Part shown: in pieces, positions 1 through 5,383 of the stretch
Position numbering within the stretch: the first letter of the stretch is position 1
Layout: every line of letters starts with the position of its first letter
Position numbers and translations under genes: made by a program
Notes under the pieces: generated by a model
Seen by the model: the letters and a program-made list of their open reading frames with translations, nothing else
Told to the model about the DNA's origin: nothing
Databases searched by the model: none
Source of the DNA: Halothiobacillus neapolitanus
GTDB taxonomy: Bacteria; Pseudomonadota; Gammaproteobacteria; Halothiobacillales; Halothiobacillaceae
Direction: 5' to 3'
Assembly (NCBI GenBank): GCA_020722165.1
Contig: DYLI01000026.1
Span: 10,776 to 16,158 of the forward strand
DNA: 5,383 nt

Positions 1-699
1 ATCGATCCGATGCGCGTATGCCGTGCGGCGGAAGCGGCTTTTCATGCGGGTCATGCACCTCTCGCTGCGGTGGAGGGTTTTATTCGGCAGATTCTGGGCT
101 GGCGCGAATATGTGCGCGGGCTGTATCACCTGTGGATGCCCGACTGGCTGGACTGGAATGCACTGGAGGCGCATCAGCCCTTGCCCGCGTTTTTCTGGAC
201 GGGCGAGACCGAAATGGCATGTATGCGCGATACGTTGCAGCAAACTTTGCGCTATGGCTACGCGCACCATATTCAACGCCTGATGGTCACTGGGTTGTTT
301 TGTTTGCTGCTCGGTGTTGAGCCGCGCCGCGTGCATGAGTGGTATCTGGCCGTGTATGTCGATGCGGTGGAGTGGGTTGAGTTGCCCAATGTGCTGGGCA
401 TGAGCCAACACGCCGACGGCGGGCGCATGGCTTCCAAACCGTATATCGCCAGCGGCAAATACATTGAACGCATGAGTAATTATTGTTCAAAGTGCCGCTT
501 TAAGCTCGACAAGGCCACGGGCGAACAAGCCTGCCCGATAACAACCTTGTATTGGGATTTTTTAGCCCGCCACGAAGAGCGCTATGCCCGCCATCCACGC
601 CTTGCGCAGCAGGTGCGCAATCTGGCGCGTAAATCGGAGAGTGAACGCGCAGCTATTCAAGAGCACGCCGCTGATTTACGACATCTTTTTGGCGCTTAA
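1..699 (+). CDS. Iron-sulfur cryptochrome/photolyase family protein (FeS-BCP, PhrB-like), C-terminal part, 5' end outside window
   Basis: This is the FAD-binding C-terminal half of a prokaryotic (6-4) photolyase-like protein, which uses light and FAD to repair UV lesions in DNA. The reading frame is open from base 1, before the first in-frame ATG at 10, so the gene starts upstream. Numbering from that Met, Cys71, Cys159, Cys162 and Cys175 have spacings of 88, 3 and 13. As I recall Agrobacterium PhrB, this matches its [4Fe-4S] ligands Cys350/438/441/454 at a constant offset of 279. The same offset places His86-His87 on His365/366 and Tyr145 on Tyr424, both near the lesion, and Trp63, Trp111 and Tyr112 on the electron-transfer residues. 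Other family signatures are the GFIRQILGWREYVRG block (23-37) and ASKPYIASGKYI (141-152). The offset implies that about 275 residues are missing, for a full length near 508. The stop lies inside the convergent SDR gene. The family call is very safe; the exact lesion specificity is inferred from the family. Confidence 0.94.
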   Translation: MDPMRVCRAAEAAFHAGHAPLAAVEGFIRQILGWREYVRGLYHLWMPDWLDWNALEAHQPLPAFFWTGETEMACMRDTLQQTLRYGYAHHIQRLMVTGLFCLLLGVEPRRVHEWYLAVYVDAVEWVELPNVLGMSQHADGGRMASKPYIASGKYIERMSNYCSKCRFKLDKATGEQACPITTLYWDFLARHEERYARHPRLAQQVRNLARKSESERAAIQEHAADLRHLFGA

Positions 700-1551
700 A
701 TACGTTGGCGCAATCGCTTCAAGCGAGGTGGGCTGACGGGCTTCGCCGCCTGCGCACACGCTGTCCACACGCATGGAATCGAGATTGTCGTGACTTAATG
801 GTGGGTTGGGCAACACGCTCATCAAGCTGGCCACCATGCGCGCCATAAAACCTGGCATGGGCAAAATCAGGCGTTTGTGCCCGCTCCACTCGGCGGTAAG
901 CGTCACCAATTCTTGCAGGCTGTAATTTTGCGGGCCGCACAGGTTGATGCGTGAAGGCGTTGCGCTGTCACTCAGCGCACGCACAAACGCATCCGCCACA
1001 TCGCCGACATACACTGGCGCAAAACGCGCTTGGGCGCCGGGCAACATCATCATGCCGGGCGAGTAGCGCAACAGCGTGGCGAATTGATTCAAAAAGTTGT
1101 CTTCTGCACCAAAAATCACCGAAGGATGAAAGCTAATCACACGCAAACGCTCGCAAGCCAAGGCATGGACTCGTTCAGCACCCACACCCTTGCTACGCAG
1201 ATACATGCTTGCACCTTGAGGGGCGGCGTGCAGAGCGCTCATGTGCAAAAAAAGTGGCACGGATTCATCCAAACAGGCTTGCGCCAAGTCTTCGGCCAGC
1301 GTGGCATGGGCACGATAAAACGCAGCTTCATCACCCTGCAAAATACCGATCAGGTTAATTACGACATCTTGCCCGCGTATGGCGGCGCGACGCTGCTCAG
1401 CGTTATATGGGTCGGCGTTGGTGACCTCATACACGGAAGTCTGAGGTGCGGCCTTGCGTGAAACAACGCGCACGGCATGTCCTGCATCGATTAGTTGTTG
1501 TACCAACACCCGTCCTACAAATCCCGTGCCACCAAAGATGGTAATTTTCAT
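676..1551 (-). CDS. NDUFA9-like atypical SDR family NAD(P)-binding protein
   Basis: A 291-residue Rossmann-fold protein of the atypical/extended short-chain dehydrogenase group that resembles the NDUFA9 accessory subunit of complex I. The N-terminus carries the dinucleotide-binding motif GGTGFVG (residues 7-13) after the first beta strand. VVSRK (29-33) follows the second strand, and VVINLIGIL (63-71) resembles the family's conserved NL-G segment. SAL at 105-107 and YLRSK (Tyr117, Lys121) fit the SDR Ser/Tyr/Lys catalytic region. FHPSVIFGAEDNFLN (141-155) and FAPVYVGDVADA (177-188) are typical of this subgroup. The length is close to the usual 300 or so. The ATG at 1551 is preceded by AGGGA at a 6-base spacing on the minus strand, which supports the start. 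Bacterial members have been linked to quinone or isoprenoid metabolism or to nucleoside-diphosphate-sugar epimerase-like chemistry, but the substrate cannot be read here. The gene diverges from ldhA and its last 24 bp overlap the photolyase gene. Confidence 0.88.
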   Translation of the reverse strand: MKITIFGGTGFVGRVLVQQLIDAGHAVRVVSRKAAPQTSVYEVTNADPYNAEQRRAAIRGQDVVINLIGILQGDEAAFYRAHATLAEDLAQACLDESVPLFLHMSALHAAPQGASMYLRSKGVGAERVHALACERLRVISFHPSVIFGAEDNFLNQFATLLRYSPGMMMLPGAQARFAPVYVGDVADAFVRALSDSATPSRINLCGPQNYSLQELVTLTAEWSGHKRLILPMPGFMARMVASLMSVLPNPPLSHDNLDSMRVDSVCAGGEARQPTSLEAIAPTYLSAKKMS

Positions 1552-1569
1552 GCTTGATCCCTGTGGGGT

Positions 1570-1583
1570 TTGATTGTTGTCAC
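1570..1583 (+). promoter_or_regulatory. Candidate FNR/Anr-type box upstream of ldhA
   Basis: The sequence TTGAT-TGTT-GTCAC matches the FNR consensus TTGAT-N4-ATCAA at 8 of 10 specified bases; the left half is perfect and the right half keeps TCA. Its centre is at 1576.5. If transcription starts at 1618, the box is centred at -41.5, the class II activator position, and the -10 hexamer falls on 1606-1611. The match is modest and the site is inferred from one sequence. Confidence 0.35.
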
Positions 1584-1605
1584 GCTATGCGATGTTGATT
1601 TGAGC

Positions 1606-1611
1606 TACGCT
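1606..1611 (+). promoter_or_regulatory. Candidate -10 element of the ldhA promoter
   Basis: TACGCT keeps the three most conserved bases of TATAAT (first T, second A, last T). It has no good -35 hexamer at 16-18 bp upstream, as expected for an activator-dependent class II promoter with the FNR-like box at 1570-1583. The implied start near 1618 gives a leader of about 22 bases that still contains the ribosome binding site. The element is weak on its own. Confidence 0.3.
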
Positions 1612-1626
1612 CACTGTGAATAGTTC

Positions 1627-1632
1627 AGGAGA
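1627..1632 (+). promoter_or_regulatory. Ribosome binding site of ldhA
   Basis: AGGAGA is a strong Shine-Dalgarno sequence; its GGAG core lies 8 bases before the ATG at 1640. It fixes the ldhA start, which also agrees with the N-terminus of E. coli LdhA. Confidence 0.85.
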
Positions 1633-1639
1633 TTAAACC

Positions 1640-2626
1640 ATGCGTATCGCCGTTTTCAGTAGCAAACCCTATGACCGCGACACCCTGACCGCCGCCAATG
1701 CGGCACATGGACACGAGCTGCAATTTTTTGAAGCCGGACTGAGTGTGGAAACATGCAGTTTGGCGGAAGAGGCCGAGGCCGTGTGTGTATTTGTGAATGA
1801 CAAGGTGGATGCGCGCCTGCTGCGTTGCATGGCGGGGCGCGGGGTGAAAACCGTAGCCTTACGCTGCGCGGGGTTCAATAATGTTGATCTGCCCGCTGCC
1901 AAAGAGCTTGGCCTAAGCGTGGTGCGTGTTCCAGCCTATTCGCCGTATGCGGTGGCCGAACATGCGGTGGCGCTGATGCTGACCTTAAACCGTAAAACGC
2001 ACCGTGCCTACAATCGGGTGCGCGAGGGTAATTTCGCGCTCAATGGTTTGCTGGGTTTTGATCTGCACGGCAAAACGGCGGGCATTATCGGCACGGGGCG
2101 CATTGGTGCGGTGCTGGCGAAAATCATGACCGGATTTGGTTGCACGGTGCTGGCCGCAGATGTGTATCAAAATCCGGCATGTTTGGCTTTGGGCGTGAGC
2201 TATGTTGAGCGTGAAACCCTGTTGAAAGAAAGCGATATTATCAGCCTGCATTGCCCGCTCACGCCGGAAACGCACCACCTTATTAACAAAGAGAGTATCG
2301 CGCTGTTAAAGCGTGGAATGATGCTGATTAATACCGGACGCGGTGCCTTAGTCGATACCAAGGCCATTATTACGGGTCTGAAGTCTGGCCAGATTGGCGC
2401 ATTGGGCATGGATGTTTATGAGCAGGAAGAGGGGGTGTTTTTTGAGGATCACTCGAATGAGATTATTCAAGATGATTCGCTGGAGCGTTTGCTGACCTTT
2501 CCCAATGTGCTGATTACTTCGCATCAGGGTTATTTTACCCGTGAAGCTCTGAGCGCGATTGCTGAAACCACGCTGAATAATTTGAGCCAGCTTGAGCGTG
2601 GTGAGGTGTGCCCTAACCAGCTCTAA
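1640..2626 (+). CDS. ldhA: Fermentative D-lactate dehydrogenase (NAD-dependent), LdhA type
   Basis: A cytoplasmic NADH-dependent D-lactate dehydrogenase of the D-isomer-specific 2-hydroxyacid dehydrogenase family. It reduces pyruvate to D-lactate and regenerates NAD+ in fermentation. The 328 residues align almost without gaps to E. coli LdhA (329 residues as recalled). Shared blocks include ALRCAGFNNVDL (73-84), VVRVPAY (94-100), the NAD-binding GTGRIG (151-156), ISLHCPLTPE (201-210), NTGRGALVD (231-239), GMDVYE (256-261) and the C-terminal GEVCPNQL. The catalytic residues are Arg234, Glu263 and His295, matching Arg235/Glu264/His296 of E. coli. The start is supported by a strong AGGAGA site and by family length. 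The gene stands alone on the plus strand, diverging from the SDR gene and converging on the transporter operon. An FNR-like box upstream would fit induction at low oxygen. Other 2-hydroxyacid dehydrogenases lack several of these blocks, so the assignment is firm. Confidence 0.95.
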   Translation: MRIAVFSSKPYDRDTLTAANAAHGHELQFFEAGLSVETCSLAEEAEAVCVFVNDKVDARLLRCMAGRGVKTVALRCAGFNNVDLPAAKELGLSVVRVPAYSPYAVAEHAVALMLTLNRKTHRAYNRVREGNFALNGLLGFDLHGKTAGIIGTGRIGAVLAKIMTGFGCTVLAADVYQNPACLALGVSYVERETLLKESDIISLHCPLTPETHHLINKESIALLKRGMMLINTGRGALVDTKAIITGLKSGQIGALGMDVYEQEEGVFFEDHSNEIIQDDSLERLLTFPNVLITSHQGYFTREALSAIAETTLNNLSQLERGEVCPNQL

Positions 2627-2643
2627 AGAACCTGTTCAAAGAT
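2627..2643. other. 17-bp gap between convergent ldhA and permease genes
   Basis: The only structure is GAAC-CT-GTTC at 2628-2637, a 4-bp stem with a 2-base loop and no following T run on either strand. This is too weak to call a terminator, so transcripts from both sides probably run into each other or end inside the opposing gene. Confidence 0.5.
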
Positions 2644-3849
2644 TTACTCGTGCCTTAGCGCATCTATCGGGTCGAGTTGTGCCGCACGCCGCGCCGGGAA
2701 GTAGCCAAAAATTACGCCTATTGCCGCCGAGAATAAAAAAGACAGCACGTTAATCGCCGGGTCGAAAAGATAAGGCAGTTGCATCACCGCAGCCAGCCCG
2801 ATGGATGCAGCGGTGGCAAGCCCAATACCGATGATGCCGCCGAGCGAAGAGAGAACCACGGCTTCAATCAAAAATTGCAACAACACCTCACGTTCAAGCG
2901 CACCAATCGCCAGACGAATGCCGATTTCGCGGGTGCGTTCAGTCACCGACACCAGCATGATATTCATAATGCCGATACCACCGACCAATAAGCTCACTGC
3001 GGCCACCGCGCCAAGCAGGGTGGTCATGACTTTGGTGGTACTGGAAAGAGTTTCGGTAATTTGTCGCGTGTCGAGCACGCTGAAATTATCGTCCTCGTTG
3101 TCGGTGATATTGCGGCGCTCGCGCAAAAGCAGCGTGATTTGGCGTTTGGCTTGGTCAATAGCGGCTTCGTCCTGCACCGAGATGCGCAAGGCAGAAATAT
3201 CCTGCGAACCGGTAATACGGCGTTGGGCGGTTTTGAGCGGCATGACGAGGGTATCGTCCTGATCCGAACCAAAGGCTGACTGGCCTTTGCTCACCAGCAA
3301 GCCAATAACTTCGCAGGAAAAACCTTTGACGCGAATGGATAGGCCAAGCGGGTCTTGGCCGCCAAAAAGCTCACGGCGCACGGTTTCACCAATGATGCAC
3401 ACCGCCTGACCGCCGCGTTCTTCGGCATCAGAAAATTCGCGTCCGGCGGCAAGTTGCCAGCTTCCGGTGCTCAACCAGGCATTGGTACTGCCGGTGACGG
3501 TAGTGCTCCAATTTCGCGCCCCGGCCACAATGGTCATGCCGCGCGCCACGGTGGGCGCAATGCTGCGCACCAAAGATACTTGCTCTTGGATGGCGACGAC
3601 ATCGGCCATTTTGAACGGCGGCGCTGCCGAGGTTGCACCCGGCCCGAGGCGTTGACCAGGGCGCACGATCAGTAAATTGCTGCCGAGGCTGGATACTTGG
3701 TCGGCAATGGCCTGAGTCGCGCCCTTGCCCAGCGTGACCATGGTAATGACTGCGGCAACACCGATGACGATACCCAGCATGGTGAGGAACGAGCGCAGCA
3801 CGTTGCGCCGAATTTCGCGCAGGGCGAGGAGGAGGGTGCTCCACATCAT
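2644..3849 (-). CDS. MacB/FtsX-family ABC transporter permease
   Basis: A 401-residue inner-membrane permease of the type VII ABC (MacB/LolCE/FtsX) superfamily. A short cytoplasmic amphipathic N-terminus (ALREIRRNVLRSFLTMLGIVIG, residues 9-30) leads into TM1 (about 20-40). A MacB-type periplasmic core domain follows (about 45-265). TM2 (about 277-300), TM3 (about 325-350) and TM4 (about 367-386) form the FtsX domain. Signature stretches are SVTERTREIGIRLAIGA (301-317), the cytoplasmic loop expected to contact the ATPase, and the terminal FPARRAAQLDPIDALRHE (384-401). It lacks a nucleotide-binding domain, unlike E. coli MacB; that is encoded by the gene just upstream. These permeases are thought to transmit ATPase motion to the periplasm rather than conduct substrate through the membrane. 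The start overlaps the ATPase stop by one base (TGATG); a GGGGGGCGAG stretch upstream may serve as ribosome binding site. A second ATG follows immediately. Cys151 and Cys179 lie in the predicted periplasmic domain. The substrate is unknown. Confidence 0.93.
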   Translation of the reverse strand: MMWSTLLLALREIRRNVLRSFLTMLGIVIGVAAVITMVTLGKGATQAIADQVSSLGSNLLIVRPGQRLGPGATSAAPPFKMADVVAIQEQVSLVRSIAPTVARGMTIVAGARNWSTTVTGSTNAWLSTGSWQLAAGREFSDAEERGGQAVCIIGETVRRELFGGQDPLGLSIRVKGFSCEVIGLLVSKGQSAFGSDQDDTLVMPLKTAQRRITGSQDISALRISVQDEAAIDQAKRQITLLLRERRNITDNEDDNFSVLDTRQITETLSSTTKVMTTLLGAVAAVSLLVGGIGIMNIMLVSVTERTREIGIRLAIGALEREVLLQFLIEAVVLSSLGGIIGIGLATAASIGLAAVMQLPYLFDPAINVLSFLFSAAIGVIFGYFPARRAAQLDPIDALRHE

Positions 3850-4559
3850 CAGTCTCGCCCCCCATTGTGTTGTAAGCGCTCCACGCGACCATCACGAAAA
3901 TGAATCACCCTTCGTGCGTACTCCGCCATGTCCGGCTCATGCGTCACCATGACGACTGTAATCCCCAATTCATGATTAAGTTCCGTCAATAACTGCATGA
4001 TTTCATTGCTTGTTTGTGAGTCAAGGTTTCCGGTTGGCTCATCGGCAAGCAAGACTTGCGGGCGTGTGACAATCGCGCGCGCAATGGCCACGCGCTGTTG
4101 TTGGCCGCCGGATAACTCGGCGGGCGTATGGTGCGCAAAGCCTTCCAGCCCGACTGATTTAAGCGCCGCCTGTGCCGCCTGATGTCGTGCGCCACGCTTT
4201 TCTCCACGATAAAGCAGGGGCAGCTCCACGTTTTCTTGTGCCGTGGTGCGCGCCAAAAGGTTAAAGCCCTGAAACACAAAGCCTAAATACGTGCGGCGCA
4301 ACAGGGCGCGCTGATTACGGTCGAGTTGTTCGACTGGCACGCCTTGAAACAAATAACTTCCGCTACTGGGAATATCGAGACAACCGAGAATGTTCATGGC
4401 CGTGGATTTTCCCGAACCACTCGGCCCCATAATGGCGACAAAATCGCCTGCGGCAATGCTCAAATCCACGCCGCGTAGTGCCTGGAAGCCTGCCGTGCCA
4501 CGGCCATAAAATTTGGTGACTTGGCTAAACTCAATCAGCGGGGTTTGATCTGCATTCAT
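3849..4559 (-). CDS. MacB/LolD-type ABC transporter ATP-binding protein
   Basis: A 236-residue cytoplasmic ATPase that powers the adjacent permease. All catalytic motifs are intact: Walker A GPSGSGKS (45-52), Q-loop Gln97 in FVFQGFNLL, ABC signature LSGGQ (149-153), Walker B VLLADE (169-174) with catalytic Glu174, D-loop GNLD (177-180) and switch His207 in VMVTHEPDMAEYA. The LSGGQQQRVAIARAIV and ADEPTGNLDSQTS blocks are characteristic of the MacB/LolD/FtsE group rather than nutrient importers. Length equals a stand-alone NBD of this group. The start ATG overlaps the adaptor stop by one base (TAATG), and only a weak AGGT lies about 12 bases upstream, so translation probably depends on coupling to the adaptor gene. 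The stop overlaps the permease start. Gene order points to a MacAB/YknXYZ-like system rather than lipoprotein sorting by LolCDE. Confidence 0.95.
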   Translation of the reverse strand: MNADQTPLIEFSQVTKFYGRGTAGFQALRGVDLSIAAGDFVAIMGPSGSGKSTAMNILGCLDIPSSGSYLFQGVPVEQLDRNQRALLRRTYLGFVFQGFNLLARTTAQENVELPLLYRGEKRGARHQAAQAALKSVGLEGFAHHTPAELSGGQQQRVAIARAIVTRPQVLLADEPTGNLDSQTSNEIMQLLTELNHELGITVVMVTHEPDMAEYARRVIHFRDGRVERLQHNGGRD

Positions 4560-5383
4560 TATTTTGGTGCGACCTGTTCAACGATCAGTGGCGCACCCGC
4601 ACTCAGATCACCCCCTGTCACTTCGGTGAGTTTGCCATCGGTTAAACCTACTTTGATTTCAACAGGTTCGGCCTGTCCATTGCGCAAAACATACACCGTT
4701 TGCAGGCCGTCTTTGTTCTCTTTGCCTGCGCGCTGCGAGCTGCTGCGCGGCATTTTTGGCACGAGACTTGAAACCAAACTGCCATTGGATTTGTTCTTTG
4801 GCTTGGCTCCCGGTGTAAAACGCAGGGCAGTATTCGGTACCAAAAGCACATTCTCACGATTGACCACGGTGATTTCTGCGGTTGCGGTCATGCCAGGGCG
4901 CAGGCTTGAATCGCTATTATTCACTTCCAGCACGGTCGGATAGGTGACCACGCCTTCTTTAATAACCGAACCAAAATTCACTCGCGTGACAATGGCCGGA
5001 TAACGACGATTGCGCCAGGCATCGACGGTAAATATCGCTTCTTGACCGACCTTGACTTGACCAACATCGGCTTCGTCCACGGCGACATGCAGTTCCATAC
5101 GGGTTAAATCTTCGGCCAAAGTAAACAACACCGGGGCTTGCAACGAGGCTGCCACCGTTTGCCCCGGCTCAACTTTGCGCGCCAGCACCACGCCGTTAAT
5201 CGGTGAGCGAATGACCGTTTTGGCCAGATTGGTTTCATCGGAATTCAATGTGGCTGTCGCCTGCTCAACCCCGGCGCGCGCCACACCTTCGCTGGCAATC
5301 GCGCGGGCAAGGGCGGCTTCGGCGGTGCTCAATTCGCTGGCGGATACCATTTGTCCATTCGAGCGCTTGGCAAGCTCACGCAG
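4559..5383 (-). CDS. Periplasmic adaptor (membrane fusion protein), MacA/HlyD family, C-terminal part, 5' end outside window
   Basis: The adaptor subunit that links an inner-membrane ABC transporter to an outer-membrane channel in the periplasm. The frame is open to the window edge at 5383, so the ATG at 5350 is internal and 274 residues are visible. From the first visible residue: 1-57 is the descending alpha-hairpin (LAKRSNGQMVSASELSTAEA, then an Ala-rich coiled coil). Residues 58-80 are the second half of the lipoyl domain (VIRSPINGVVLARKVEPGQTV). Residues 84-175 are the beta-barrel, including LFTLAEDLTRMELHV and VDEADVGQVKVGQ; RPGMTATAEI (162-171) closes it. VLLVPNTALRF (179-189) enters the membrane-proximal domain. 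A Lys/Ser/Pro-rich linker (about 190-226) interrupts it before TVYVLRNGQAEPVEIKVGLTDG. The missing N-terminus should hold the signal or anchor segment, the first lipoyl half and the ascending helix, roughly 110-150 residues. It is first in a coupled adaptor-ATPase-permease operon, the MacA-MacB arrangement. Substrate cannot be inferred. Confidence 0.93.
   Translation of the reverse strand: MRELAKRSNGQMVSASELSTAEAALARAIASEGVARAGVEQATATLNSDETNLAKTVIRSPINGVVLARKVEPGQTVAASLQAPVLFTLAEDLTRMELHVAVDEADVGQVKVGQEAIFTVDAWRNRRYPAIVTRVNFGSVIKEGVVTYPTVLEVNNSDSSLRPGMTATAEITVVNRENVLLVPNTALRFTPGAKPKNKSNGSLVSSLVPKMPRSSSQRAGKENKDGLQTVYVLRNGQAEPVEIKVGLTDGKLTEVTGGDLSAGAPLIVEQVAPK

Larger units (their letters stand above)
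1552..1639. promoter_or_regulatory. Divergent intergenic region between the SDR gene and ldhA
   Basis: These 88 bp must carry the start signals for both divergent genes unless the promoters lie inside them. Visible elements are an FNR-like box at 1570-1583, a perfect inverted repeat TGAGC-TAC-GCTCA at 1601-1613, an adjoining TCAC-T-GTGA at 1611-1619, and the ldhA ribosome binding site near 1627-1632. For the SDR gene a weak minus-strand sigma-70 candidate can be drawn: TTCACA (1620 to 1615), a 17-base spacer, then CAACAT (1597 to 1592). Its -10 matches consensus at only three positions, so it is tentative. Confidence 0.5.

Noticed and set aside
10..12. ATG at 10 as the photolyase start
   Set aside because: The frame is open to base 1, and family alignment places this Met near residue 280 of a roughly 508-residue protein.
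1030..1461. Plus-strand open frame of 143 codons opposite the SDR gene
   Set aside because: It lies wholly antisense to a well-supported SDR gene, its translation is rich in His, Gln and Thr with no recognisable domain, and it has no convincing ribosome binding site.
1577..1582. TTGTCA as a sigma-70 -35 element for ldhA
   Set aside because: It matches the -35 consensus at 5 of 6 positions, but no acceptable -10 lies 16-18 bp downstream; the nearest candidate, TACGCT, is 23 bp away.
2628..2637. GAAC-CT-GTTC inverted repeat as a bidirectional terminator
   Set aside because: The stem is only 4 bp with a 2-base loop and no T tract on either side.
2801..3262. Plus-strand open frame of 153 codons opposite the permease gene
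   Set aside because: The translation is a low-complexity Ser/Arg/Ile/Met mixture typical of the reverse strand of a membrane protein gene; the permease on the other strand is certain.
3428..3895. Minus-strand open frame of 155 codons overlapping the permease and ATPase genes
   Set aside because: It is a shifted frame of the permease gene with Arg/His-rich, domain-free translation, and the permease frame carries all family motifs continuously, so there is no frameshift to explain.
5348..5350. ATG at 5350 as the adaptor start
   Set aside because: The same frame continues upstream to the window edge with a normal adaptor hairpin sequence (LRELAKRSNGQ), and the lipoyl and hairpin domains would be incomplete with this start.
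1..5383. Mobile elements, CRISPR arrays, tRNA or rRNA genes, long repeats
   Set aside because: Reading both strands showed no transposase or integrase, no regularly spaced repeats, no tRNA-like cloverleaf and no rRNA sequence; nearly all of the window is accounted for by six conserved genes.

Overview
The window looks like ordinary chromosomal DNA from a proteobacterium, most likely gamma- or betaproteobacterial. The evidence is a moderately GC-rich composition, an E. coli-type fermentative D-lactate dehydrogenase that can be read almost residue for residue, an NDUFA9-like SDR protein, and a MacA/MacB-style envelope export system. The genus cannot be fixed from the sequence alone. I see no mobile element, CRISPR array, tRNA or rRNA, and no sign of recent transfer. 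All recognisable genes are intact except the two cut by the window ends.

Left part (1-1551): the C-terminal half of an iron-sulfur photolyase-like protein (plus strand, N-terminus outside the window) converges on a complete NDUFA9-like atypical SDR gene (minus strand). The two coding regions overlap tail to tail by 24 bp. All four predicted Fe-S cysteines of the photolyase are present with the spacing known from Agrobacterium PhrB.

Middle (1552-2626): an 88-bp divergent intergenic region separates the SDR gene from ldhA. It holds a good ribosome binding site for ldhA and an FNR/Anr-like half-palindrome. The position of that box fits a class II activated promoter upstream of the lactate dehydrogenase, which would suit fermentative regulation. 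This promoter model is inference.

Right part (2644-5383): three genes on the minus strand, read from high to low coordinates, form one tightly coupled operon. They are a periplasmic adaptor (MacA/HlyD type, N-terminus outside the window), a MacB/LolD-type ATPase and a MacB/FtsX-type permease. Each gene's stop overlaps the next gene's start by one base (TAATG, then TGATG), so the three proteins are probably made together and assemble as one tripartite pump or envelope transporter. MacB is one polypeptide in E. coli, but here ATPase and permease are separate proteins. Any outer-membrane TolC-like partner would lie outside the window. The operon ends 17 bp from the end of ldhA, again convergent, with no convincing terminator between them.

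I did not find a clearly undescribed system. The points most worth checking are the possible FNR-type control of ldhA, the Fe-S photolyase, and the overlapping or coupled gene junctions.
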